DNA of 64,000 bases from Corynebacterium deserti GIMN1.010. GTDB taxonomy: Bacteria > Actinomycetota > Actinomycetes > Mycobacteriales > Mycobacteriaceae. The notes below the pieces were generated by a model that saw only the letters and a list, made by a program, of their open reading frames with translations, was not told the DNA's origin and did no database searches. The stretch spans positions 2,356,001 to 2,420,000 of the forward strand of contig NZ_CP009220.1 of the NCBI RefSeq assembly GCF_001277995.1, read 5' to 3'. A program made the translations under genes and the position numbers. Positions 53,160-62,200 of the stretch are shown one piece after another (position 1 is the first letter of the stretch; every line of letters starts with the position of its first letter).

Positions 53160-53984
53160 CTATTCCGATAATCGAGCGATCTGTGCGTTGATGGTGGAAA
53201 TGAGGGTGCTGAAGCCGGGTTCTTCGATGGGGAAATGCCCGCAGTCTTTGAGCATCACGACGTTGCTGGGTGTGGGGATGCGCTTGAGGGTGCGGATGCT
53301 GAGGTCGGGTGGGGTCCAGTCATCGTGTTCGGGGTGTGTAAGGGTGATTTGGACGGGGCCGATTTTGGGTTTGTGTTGGAAGTAGGACGCCAGGAAGCCA
53401 AGGGGGATCTTTCGGGCGCCGCCTTTGGGGTCGGAGGCACACAGCATGGATAGGGCGGGGCTACGGCTTATGTTGTTGAAGTTGGTGACTTTATTGAGGG
53501 TGACTTCGCGCTTCCGCAAAGGCCCTTGGATAAGGCGTGACAGCGGAGAGAAACGGAATAGTGCACGGCGCGTGGGTCCATCAGAGGGGTCAAGAAGACA
53601 GGTGGCAATGACGTGGGCGACAAGTCCTGTGCGGGAGGCTGCTTCGGCGCAGAGGAGGCCTCCCATGGAAGCTCCAATGAGGATGAGGGGTCGGCCGTCG
53701 TTCTCGGCGGTGATGAAAGCTTCTAAAAGGCGCAGCCAGTCGTCGTAAAGCGGTGTTTTTGGGAGGTCGATTGCTGCGATGTCTGCCCCGGCTAGGGCGG
53801 CGGCTAGTGGCCACAATGCGCCGCTGTGGGCGCCGATGCCATGGGCAACGATGGCGCGAACCGGCGCGCCTGTGCGACGACGAGCCACGTGGATGGGTTG
53901 TGATTCCCATTCCCACGTGGTGTGCTCAGGTTGAATTCCCGTACGGTGCGCGAGGGGCACAAAGATTTCGTATGGGTTGTCCAT
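53160..53984 (-). CDS. Alpha/beta hydrolase
   Basis: The 274-aa protein has an alpha/beta hydrolase core: the oxyanion region VRAIVAHGIGAHSGALWPLAAALAGADIAAIDLPK, the nucleophile elbow LIGASMGGLLCAEA (GASMG) and a C-terminal catalytic His in VVMLKDCGHFPIEEPG. The substrate cannot be told from sequence; lipid or ester hydrolysis is plausible. It ends 28 bp before the FrnE-like gene and is on the same strand. Confidence 0.85.
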   Translation of the reverse strand: MDNPYEIFVPLAHRTGIQPEHTTWEWESQPIHVARRRTGAPVRAIVAHGIGAHSGALWPLAAALAGADIAAIDLPKTPLYDDWLRLLEAFITAENDGRPLILIGASMGGLLCAEAASRTGLVAHVIATCLLDPSDGPTRRALFRFSPLSRLIQGPLRKREVTLNKVTNFNNISRSPALSMLCASDPKGGARKIPLGFLASYFQHKPKIGPVQITLTHPEHDDWTPPDLSIRTLKRIPTPSNVVMLKDCGHFPIEEPGFSTLISTINAQIARLSE

Positions 53985-54003
53985 GGTGCCAACTCTACAA
54001 AAT

Positions 54004-54936
54004 CTAAGCGGACTTGTTCTTGCGGTTCTTCTTTGAGGGCATGAACAAGATGAGGGCTACCAGGGCAGATCCGCCAATGAACATGACGAGCCACCAGGGG
54101 AAACCTGCGGTGATACCGTCGCCGCCGATGACTTGATCGCTACTGTCGCTGGGCGCGTCGATACGCTCTGCGTGCACCATCAAGCGGTGGCTGTTCACGC
54201 CGACAGGGGTGCAGGTAAAGAGTGTGACCCAGTCTTCGCCGTCAATGATTTTCAGGGATTCTGTTTCATTGGGCAGGATAGTTTCGATCTCTCGGACCTC
54301 GTAGTAGTGATCCTCACCGAGTACGGAAATCCAGAAGATGTCCCCCACCTCAGCTTTGTGCAGGCCGGTGAACAGTTTCGCGTGAGGCAGTCCGCTGTGC
54401 GCAGTGAGCACGGAACGTGTTCCAGGTCCGCCGATCGGCAGCGACGTGCCATACATGTGGCCCACACCCTTGCTAATCACTTCATCGGAGGTGCCGTGAT
54501 ACATCGGCAACGCAATATCCACCTCGGGGTAGTTCACGGTACCAACCGCATCAGTACCGCTGACCCGCAGCATTTCCTCATATGCTTTGTACAGAGGGCT
54601 GCCAACCGCGGCGTCCTCTTCCTCGGAAATATAGGGGTCCGTCAACGGCCCGGGCTCCAGCTCATCGTTGTAGGCATATGCGGTATCCAAAATGCGCTGG
54701 CGCTCAGCTGGATCAGTGTTTTCCACCTGCTTGGCGTAGCCGGAAATCTCCGAATTGTGGCTCAGCGAATTCACCCAGTCCGCACCCTCGGGATACAGCA
54801 GCAAACCAATGCCCAGCATCGCGAAAATCTGCAGTACCCAGTTAGAAATCAGGCGCTCCCTCTGTTGAGGAGTCCTCGGCGCCTTACGCAGGCGGTGCTT
54901 AGCGCCGCTTGCGGGTTCGGCGTTGATCACGCTCAT
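54004..54936 (-). CDS. Class C (pilus) sortase, second copy
   Basis: Class C sortases polymerise pilins by joining the sorting signal of one pilin to the pilin-motif Lys of the next. This 310-aa protein has an N-terminal membrane segment (LQIFAMLGIGLLLYPEG), a lid motif DPY (LTDPYISEEEDAAVG), the catalytic His in LTAHSGLP, Cys in WVTLFTCTPVG and Arg in NSHRLMVHAERI, and a C-terminal membrane anchor. GGAGG precedes the ATG. It overlaps the second pilin gene by 4 bp (ATGA). Confidence 0.92.
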   Translation of the reverse strand: MSVINAEPASGAKHRLRKAPRTPQQRERLISNWVLQIFAMLGIGLLLYPEGADWVNSLSHNSEISGYAKQVENTDPAERQRILDTAYAYNDELEPGPLTDPYISEEEDAAVGSPLYKAYEEMLRVSGTDAVGTVNYPEVDIALPMYHGTSDEVISKGVGHMYGTSLPIGGPGTRSVLTAHSGLPHAKLFTGLHKAEVGDIFWISVLGEDHYYEVREIETILPNETESLKIIDGEDWVTLFTCTPVGVNSHRLMVHAERIDAPSDSSDQVIGGDGITAGFPWWLVMFIGGSALVALILFMPSKKNRKNKSA

Positions 54937-56555
54937 TGTTCCTCCGCCTTACGACGCCCAACCAGGACCAATCCCAAACCAACCAGCACCAATCCGATGA
55001 TGAAGATTCCAATCACCTGCGCGCCGGTCTCAGCCAAGGAACGAGCCGGCTGCGAATCAGCGCCCTGCGCCTCCGCAGGTTTTGCAGGGTCCGCTGCCGG
55101 GTCCGCTGCAGGGTCCTCAGAAACTACACCGTCTGGGTTCTCCGGCGTGACCACGCTTGACCCTGTGCTTGATCCTGAGCTTGATCCTGAGCCCAGAATC
55201 GGAATCAGCGGAATCAAACCAATGATAATCTTGCCAATCCAACCGCCATCTGGATCGTCCGGAGTGATACCTGGACGGTCCACAACGAAGATCAGATCGT
55301 CGCTTTCTGTGACATCCAATTGGTAAACAACCGTGGTCTGTGGAGTTTCATCCAGCATCCGCCAACCGTCTGGAATCACGGTCGGTGCAACCCAGAATTG
55401 GTGAAAACTCTCATCGGTATCTGGGATATCAAGACCGTTGGCAAAATTTGAGTAACGCAAACCATCGATGACCAAGCGACCATTGACACCAGTAAACCAT
55501 TCGCTGGTGCCATCAATTTCCACCCAGTTGACGCCATTGCGCGCATCTTCTTCACTGAGGTACAGGCGGAAACCGGCACCAGCAATACGCTGCGCAGGGT
55601 TTCCGTTGACATACACACGAACGGACAGCGGACCGCTCTTGGTTTCCGCGGTGTCCTGCGCAAACGCATCGCCGGCCGAAACGGTCGCCTCATTAATATG
55701 GATACCGGCTTTCAGCACGACGGTGTGCAGGGCAACCTCGACCTTAGCAGTCGGATGCTTTTCGACGCTTTCTTCCAACTTTTTTAATCCTGGTTCGAGG
55801 AAGTCAACGGAAACAGTTGGTCCATCTACCGTCAGTCGGTAGTCCTCCCCTTCTTTAAGCCGCGGGCAGTCAACGCAATCTAGGGAGACCGTAATGTCCC
55901 CGGTGAGTTCCAGATCCTTAGCGATGGTTTGGGTGAGGTTGTATGAATCAATCTTGGCAAGCAGCGGAATGTTGGAATGCGACTCCCAATCAATAACATC
56001 GCCAACCTTCACAGCACGACCATCGATCACATCGAGAGTGATTCCAACCTGTGCGTCCTTGGGATACACATGCACCGTGGACATGAAACCACTCTGCGTT
56101 GCTGGGTTCGTTAAAGGCAGTGCAACCAAAAACGGTGCACTTCCCATGTAATGCTCCGCGATGTCGATTTCCTGAACGACATAAAGTCCATCTTCCAACG
56201 ATTCAAGCGTCGCATGGCCGTTAATATCTGTTCGAGCGGTTGCTTGCGGCTGCGTACCGACAATTTTGGAGAGGGCCTCATCCACATCGATGCCCGCAAC
56301 CTGGCGCTGCCCCTCGTTGGTTGTCACGTCAATTCCAGGCACGCGTGTCGCTTTAAACGTGGCGCCCGCAATCGGAGCCATTCCAGACGTATCCTGCGGC
56401 AATCCGTTGGCAGATGATCCAAGTTGGTGAGCGGCGTCAACCTTGTGGATTTCAATGACATTGTTGCCCGCCGCATGCGCGGGAACCACGTGGGTACCCA
56501 TGACCATCAACATCACGACAGCAATAACGGCATGAAAGATCTTTTTCATCGTCAT
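54933..56555 (-). CDS. Second pilin (minor/basal SpaB-like) with LAETG sorting signal
   Basis: The 540-aa protein has a signal peptide (IFHAVIAVVMLMVMGTHVVP, cleavage near AHA-AG), a SpaA-like N-terminal domain with an E-box (LYVVQEIDIAE) and a pilin motif VHVYPKDA (Lys about 166). Further beta-domains follow, then a Ser/Gly-Asp/Pro-rich spacer with repeated DPAADPA. The sorting signal is LAETG, followed by a hydrophobic segment and RRKAEEQ. The presence of the VYPK motif means it could be polymerised. The start overlaps the stop of the upstream sortase (TAATG); an ATG two codons later is possible. Confidence 0.9.
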   Translation of the reverse strand: MTMKKIFHAVIAVVMLMVMGTHVVPAHAAGNNVIEIHKVDAAHQLGSSANGLPQDTSGMAPIAGATFKATRVPGIDVTTNEGQRQVAGIDVDEALSKIVGTQPQATARTDINGHATLESLEDGLYVVQEIDIAEHYMGSAPFLVALPLTNPATQSGFMSTVHVYPKDAQVGITLDVIDGRAVKVGDVIDWESHSNIPLLAKIDSYNLTQTIAKDLELTGDITVSLDCVDCPRLKEGEDYRLTVDGPTVSVDFLEPGLKKLEESVEKHPTAKVEVALHTVVLKAGIHINEATVSAGDAFAQDTAETKSGPLSVRVYVNGNPAQRIAGAGFRLYLSEEDARNGVNWVEIDGTSEWFTGVNGRLVIDGLRYSNFANGLDIPDTDESFHQFWVAPTVIPDGWRMLDETPQTTVVYQLDVTESDDLIFVVDRPGITPDDPDGGWIGKIIIGLIPLIPILGSGSSSGSSTGSSVVTPENPDGVVSEDPAADPAADPAKPAEAQGADSQPARSLAETGAQVIGIFIIGLVLVGLGLVLVGRRKAEEQ

Positions 56556-57505
56556 TATTTCTCCACTCCGCGAGTATGCTGACGCTTCAGTGCATGTTTG
56601 GGTTTGGAAGGGGTCGGCCTAAAGATCAGCCATGCAACCACAGCAGATCCCGCCACAAACTGGACAGCCCACCACGAAAAACCAGCCAATACCCCATCCC
56701 CTGCAATGACAGTGTCAAAGTCTTGTGGTGGAGCTGGAATTCTTTCCGCATGAACTAAAAAACGGTGACTATTGATGCCAATGGGCGAACATGTCAGTAG
56801 TGTCACCCAATCTTCGCCCTCAATAATCTGCAGTGATGACGTTTGTTCTGGAAGAACTTCTTCCACCGAGCGGACTTGGTAATACATGACCTCCCCCAGA
56901 ACCGAGACGTTGAAGATGTCGTCGATTTGGGCGTCGAGAAGCTTGGTGAACAATGACGCATGGACCAAGCCTGAATGACTTGTCATCACCGAGTGCGTCG
57001 AGGCGCCTCCCACCGGAAGCGAACTTCCGTAAAGGTGTCCGACGCCCTTGGAAAGGACATCATCCGATGTTCCGTGATAAATCGGCAGCGAAATGCCGAG
57101 CCCTGGGTAGACGACTTCACCAACGGTGTCGTCATCCCCCACACTCAACTTAGACAAGTACGACTGATAGCTGTCGTCGTTTGAGAAAGCATCATCGAGC
57201 GTCGTCCTGGAATACGGATCACGCAGCACTCCCTGAGGAATGTTGGTGTTGTATTCCCGAGCGCTGTCCAGCAGGTCTATTTTTTCGCCTGATGGCATGT
57301 GCTCAACCTGACGTGCATAACCCGAGACGTCAGCGTTGTGGTTGCGAGTAGCAAACCAATCCGACGCACTTGGGTACAACAAGAACGCGAGCCCAAGCAT
57401 GGCCACAAGTTGCAGGCACAGAGAAACCATCAGCTTTCCTCTACTGCTCTTCTTGCGGCCACCAATAGGGGCGCCCTGAGGAACGGTGCTTAATTGTTGA
57501 ACCAT
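56555..57505 (-). CDS. Class C (pilus) sortase, first copy
   Basis: This 316-aa sortase has an N-terminal membrane segment (LQLVAMLGLAFLLYPSA), a DPY lid (LRDPYSRTTLDDA), His in MTSHSGLV, Cys in WVTLLTCSPIG and Arg in NSHRFLVHAERI, followed by a C-terminal anchor (FVAGSAVVAWLIF). The ATG at 57505 has AAAGGGG upstream; the frame is open 6 codons further. It lies between the two pilin genes and is related to, but clearly distinct from, the sortase at 54004. Confidence 0.92.
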   Translation of the reverse strand: MVQQLSTVPQGAPIGGRKKSSRGKLMVSLCLQLVAMLGLAFLLYPSASDWFATRNHNADVSGYARQVEHMPSGEKIDLLDSAREYNTNIPQGVLRDPYSRTTLDDAFSNDDSYQSYLSKLSVGDDDTVGEVVYPGLGISLPIYHGTSDDVLSKGVGHLYGSSLPVGGASTHSVMTSHSGLVHASLFTKLLDAQIDDIFNVSVLGEVMYYQVRSVEEVLPEQTSSLQIIEGEDWVTLLTCSPIGINSHRFLVHAERIPAPPQDFDTVIAGDGVLAGFSWWAVQFVAGSAVVAWLIFRPTPSKPKHALKRQHTRGVEK

Positions 57506-57566
57506 GAGGGACACCCCTTTCAAACATTGGTTGTTTCACATACTTGTCAGCGCTATTGCTGGGAAA

Positions 57567-57609
57567 TTGCCTGCACCTCGGACTGCGATTCAGCGGGATG
57601 TACAGGCAA
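57567..57609 (-). promoter_or_regulatory. Hairpin between major pilin and sortase genes
   Basis: TTGCCTG/CAGGCAA inverted repeat in the 135-bp gap between the major pilin and first sortase. It could lower downstream expression relative to the pilin. No U-run is obvious. Confidence 0.4.
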
Positions 57610-57640
57610 CATGTTGTCCTAGTTAATTAGGAGCGACTAC

Positions 57641-59140
57641 TTATGCAGACTCACCATTGCGGCGCATGCGGGCTACGAAGAGCACCAGGCCGAGGATTGC
57701 AATACCCAAGATGGTCAGCAGTGCGGTTCCGGTACCACCAGTCAGTGGCAGCTGGAAACCGTTGCCGGTGTTGGAAGCGTTAGAAACGTTCAGCGTCAGG
57801 GAGAGGTCCTTGCCATTCACAGTGAATGACACTGGCTCAGCCAGCAGCTGGTGTCCAGCAGGTGCCTGGGTCTCAACGAGCCAGTAAAGCTGCTCAGCAA
57901 CAGCTCCGCCGTTAGCGAAGCTAGAGTCACGAAGACCAGCGATCTTGACGGTTCCGTCCTCGCCAGTGGTCCACAAACCGGAGGTGTTGCTTGCTGGGGT
58001 GAGGTAACCGTTCGGGTCAGTATCGGAGTAAGCAACATCTGCGGCAGCCTGAGCTGCTTCCTGAGTTAAATAAACACGGAACTGTGCACCTTCAAGGCGG
58101 GTGTTGTTCTCATCAGACTTGATGACAGTGATGTCACCGTAGCGGATCTCTGGAGTTCCGCCACCATCGGTGTCGGTGTTGTACTCAGAGCCTGTGCCGT
58201 GATTGATGAAAGCGGTGTTATCAATAACGCCGGATGCATTAACAACGGTATCGAGGGTAACTACGACTTGCTGAGTTCCTGGCAATGCGTCAGCGATCTT
58301 TGCACGACCAGCATCGGTGAAGGTCACGGTAACAAGAGTCTGGCCTTCAACAGGAACAGTGGTGTTGACCTTGTAGTCGGTATCAAAATCCAAATTTTCA
58401 GGAGAAAGGACCTTGATTGGGGAGTCCGAAGTTGGGGTCAGCTCGGAGTCATTGAGCAAGTCGGTGATGACAAACATCTCGGTTGAAACGAAGTCACCAG
58501 AAAGTGGATCGCGAACCTGAGGGATATCAGCGGTGATAGTCCAGGTAACAACGTCACCGGTCTTGTAGTCAGTTGCGTTTTCTACAGTCTTGGTTGCATC
58601 AACAGTGTGGTTCTTTGGGTACACGTAGATGTCAGACAGCCATGCTGTACCTGCTGCGTTGGTCTGAGGAACAGCAACGAGGAAGTCACCGGAGCGAACA
58701 ACACCGGCAGGGGTCTTGGTCTCACGGATCAGGTACAGACCACGAGCGAGATCGTTGAAGGTTACAACACCGCTGTCGTTGGTGGTGCCAGATTTAACTG
58801 CAGCATCGCTGTCGATTGCTCCCTGAGCTTCAGCGAGATCGGTACCAGCGATTTCCTGCTGCCAAGATTCCGTACCAGGAGCCTCGGTCAGTGGAACCTG
58901 GTATGCCTCAAAAGTTACACCTTCGATGGTGTTGCCAGTGATGGTCTGCTTTTCACCATTGGTAGGAGTGCCCTTGTCTGCTCCCTGCTCCACCTTGGTG
59001 ATGATCAGGTTGGAGGTCTCAGGCATGGAGTTCATTGCAAGATCTTCCGCCTGCGCAGGGGTAGGGCTGAACGCGAGGGTGACAGCCGCGAGCATTGCGC
59101 CTGCCTTGAGGAGGAAGCCCCTCTTCTTTGAGGATTTCAT
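57641..59140 (-). CDS. Major pilin SpaA-like, LPLTG sorting signal
   Basis: The 499-aa shaft pilin has a signal peptide (LLKAGAMLAAVTLAFSPTPA, cleavage near AQA-ED), an N-terminal SpaA-type domain with E-box LYLIRETKTPAG, the pilin motif IYVYPKNHT (Lys about 176), and a middle beta-domain (VDATKTVENATDYKTGDVVTWTITADI). A C-terminal Cna-B-like domain with a second E-box (YWLVETQAPAG) follows, then LPLTG, a hydrophobic segment and RMRRNGESA. Lys/Asn/Glu positions fit intramolecular isopeptide bonds. AGAAAGGGA precedes the ATG. Confidence 0.95.
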   Translation of the reverse strand: MKSSKKRGFLLKAGAMLAAVTLAFSPTPAQAEDLAMNSMPETSNLIITKVEQGADKGTPTNGEKQTITGNTIEGVTFEAYQVPLTEAPGTESWQQEIAGTDLAEAQGAIDSDAAVKSGTTNDSGVVTFNDLARGLYLIRETKTPAGVVRSGDFLVAVPQTNAAGTAWLSDIYVYPKNHTVDATKTVENATDYKTGDVVTWTITADIPQVRDPLSGDFVSTEMFVITDLLNDSELTPTSDSPIKVLSPENLDFDTDYKVNTTVPVEGQTLVTVTFTDAGRAKIADALPGTQQVVVTLDTVVNASGVIDNTAFINHGTGSEYNTDTDGGGTPEIRYGDITVIKSDENNTRLEGAQFRVYLTQEAAQAAADVAYSDTDPNGYLTPASNTSGLWTTGEDGTVKIAGLRDSSFANGGAVAEQLYWLVETQAPAGHQLLAEPVSFTVNGKDLSLTLNVSNASNTGNGFQLPLTGGTGTALLTILGIAILGLVLFVARMRRNGESA

Positions 59141-59221
59141 CGATTTCCCTTTCTAAGGAAATAACTAGTGATGGTTTATGTTGTTGAAGGAAACGTTTTT
59201 TGGAAACTCGGTCAAGCTCAA

Positions 59222-62200
59222 CTACTCACGTCGCCTCCAAACAAACACTCCAATACCTGCCAGGACCAAAAGGACCAGTCCAGCGAAGGTAAGCCAGGCT
59301 GTGCCCTCTCCACCGGCCAGTGGCAAGGAAATCGTGGTGACGTCCTTGACCAGGAAGAGATATCCAGTCGGGTTCACACAGGCAGTCGGACGATCCCCGA
59401 CGTTGTTGCCAGGAATGCATCGGTCTTGCCAATCATCGAAGGATCCCGATGGACTGACGTCGAGCTGGCCCAATCCATAGTTGGCTCCACCGGCGGATGG
59501 TGACTCGCCTGCCGCATCCGGCCACACAGTGAAGGCAACCGGTTCAGCCAGAAGCTGGATACCAGGCACGGCACGCTTTTGAGTTCCGTTGGTGCTGATC
59601 TGGTGGGTTGGAGCTTTAGTCTCCACCAACCAGTAGTTGCCAGCAGTCAGGTTTTCGGAACGCCAGCGGCCGGTTTGACCACCTGCGGTAGAGGCTGCCA
59701 AGTTTTCTGTGTCTCCCTGTTCATAGATCAGGGCACACAGTGGCAGTTGATCCTCAGCCTCAGGGTGGGCGTTGTTCCACCGCTTAATTGCTGCAAGCGT
59801 TTCGGAACCTTCGCCCCAGTCAGCACCGGAGACATCTGCAGTCCACGTGGTACCGTCCCAACCGTTATCGGGGTTGTAGTCGGTTCGACACAGCTTCACC
59901 GAAGGGTTCGCCGAAGGCTGACCGTTGATGTTGTCACGGATCTCAAACTGGTGGCCGATCATGTTCCACATACCGGTGGTGTCAAAACCATAGGCAGAGT
60001 TGGACACGCCACCGAATTCGTTGAGGTTGACTTGATCGACGCCTGGGCCTTGAGCATCCTTACGGATGGTGAAGTAGTTCTCCTGAAGCTCATGGGTGAC
60101 TTGGCAGTTGAGCGGGAAGTTTGGATCGATACCTTGTACATTGGGATCGCCTAGAACTTGGCCGGTCACACACACCGCTGGGTTTTGAGAAGCAGTTGCT
60201 GTGACAAAGTTAGTGAACTTTGCGCCTGACACTGGTGCTTGCTCATTTCCCATGCCGTTGGTTGGCCAGGCACCAGGAAACTCGTTGCTTTCACCGGCTT
60301 CCACAGCGAACCACAGCTCGACGCGTTCAGCGTTCTTCGGAACAGCAATTGGCGCAGACTGGATCAACCAACGACCATCAACTTGAACGGGGTTCGGCAC
60401 ACCAGCTTCACCTGCATAAGCCGCGACAGCGTTGGTTGCGTTACCAGTGATATCAGCGTTGACGTTGACATCGTTGGTGGCAGCCAGCGAATTGTCCTCA
60501 GCATCGAAGAAGTACACACCGCGTGCGAGTGCACCGCCTGGAACTGCAGCATCCGGATCGAAACCAGCAGACTTGAACACATTGGTCAGGTCATCAGTGA
60601 TAACCAGATCCTGGATCGTCGTCTGAGGAGTCAGCTTCTCAGCCACAATGCGGTAATGCGCGTTGCCACCTGCGTGCAGACGAGCGCCACTTGCAGGACG
60701 TGCCTCCTTATAAACTGTCCACGCATTTACAGGGTGCGTCGTGCAATAGATGCCTTCGCTTTCACCGGATGCACAGTAATCAGGAAGTTCCGCGTCGGAA
60801 CGCGCAAGGTAGTTCTGCAGATAGAAGCCGTAGTTTCCGTTTTCATTGTTTTGGCGGCCTTCAAGGTCATCCGAGTTGGGCTTCACTTTGACGGAGTAGC
60901 TCACAACAATGCTCTGCCCGACTGGAATCTGTCCAGTGATGTGCATGAACCCACCTTGTGCATCCCATTGCGTGGTGAGAGTTCCACCAGTTTGGGAAAC
61001 GTTTGGCAACTGGGAAATGCTGCCGTCGGATCCGACGAAGTCGGCGTCGTCAAGCACGTCTTTGAGGTAATCCCTGTGATCAATCCTCGCGGGCAACGTA
61101 CCGGTGGTGTTGTCAAAGTTCAGGTGGAAATCGACGACATCACCCTGGTTGACGGCAGTTTCAGATTCTGGCGTAGAGGTCTTGGAGATATTGAGGACTT
61201 CTCGCTGAGGAACGTTGGTGAAAACACACACCAAGCTGCTACCTGGTTTCACCGCCGCAGGAACACCCGCTCCAGTTAGAGCGAAGGACAGAGATCTGCC
61301 CTCGCCTTGAGCAAACGGTGCGCTGGCATTGCCTTCAGAATCTTGAACACGGCAAGCCCAGGTGGTGGTGTAGTTTTCCTCGTTGGCGTTAACCAAAGTC
61401 TCGGTAGCACGGAACGTTCCGTCCATCGTTGCAACGAATGGGCCGACCTGCTCGCGCTGGATACCGCTAGCAGTACCGGTCGTCGTCGCGGATTCAAAGT
61501 TGATTGTTTGCGTTCCGCTTTGACGGCTCGCCGACAATTGGAACTGATCGTCCGGTTCGACACGATCACCAGCAAGGTTCTTCTGGACGGTGATCGTCAA
61601 AGGCTTCGCACAACCTGCAAGGTCAACATAGGTATTGCTACTGAAGGTGCGGGCTCCCTGCCTATTGAAGTTCGGAAGGGTAACGAGGCTATTCGAGTTG
61701 CCTGAAGTCTGCTGAACGATTGCACGACCATTAGCGGTATAGGTAATACCGTTGATTGCGCCGCTTGAAATCGTTCCGTAGTTGGACGTACCAGTCACAG
61801 TCGTCACATCGGGGAGGGTGTGAGCAGAACTGGTTGGCTGGAAATCACTCACAGCTACAGAACCAGACACAACCCTGCTGGAGAAGTCCGAAATAATGAA
61901 CTGAAGGTTGTTCTGAGCATCAAATGAGAAGTCGCCGTTGTACTCATTGTCCGGGAAGTCAGATTGACGAGGCACATCCACGTGCCTGACTTCACCAGTA
62001 CGATCACCATTTCCGTGTGAGTAGCGGTACAGGTGGAAGCGGATACCTTTCTGTCCATTCACCAGGTCTGGTGACGTGGAGTAGTACGCGTAGTAGAACT
62101 CTTCGCGTCCCTGGTAAATCGTCGCATCGCCAGACACGACGGTACCGGTAGTCGGCGACAACAGGTCCATGTTGAATACGGGATACGGCGCGGTATCACT

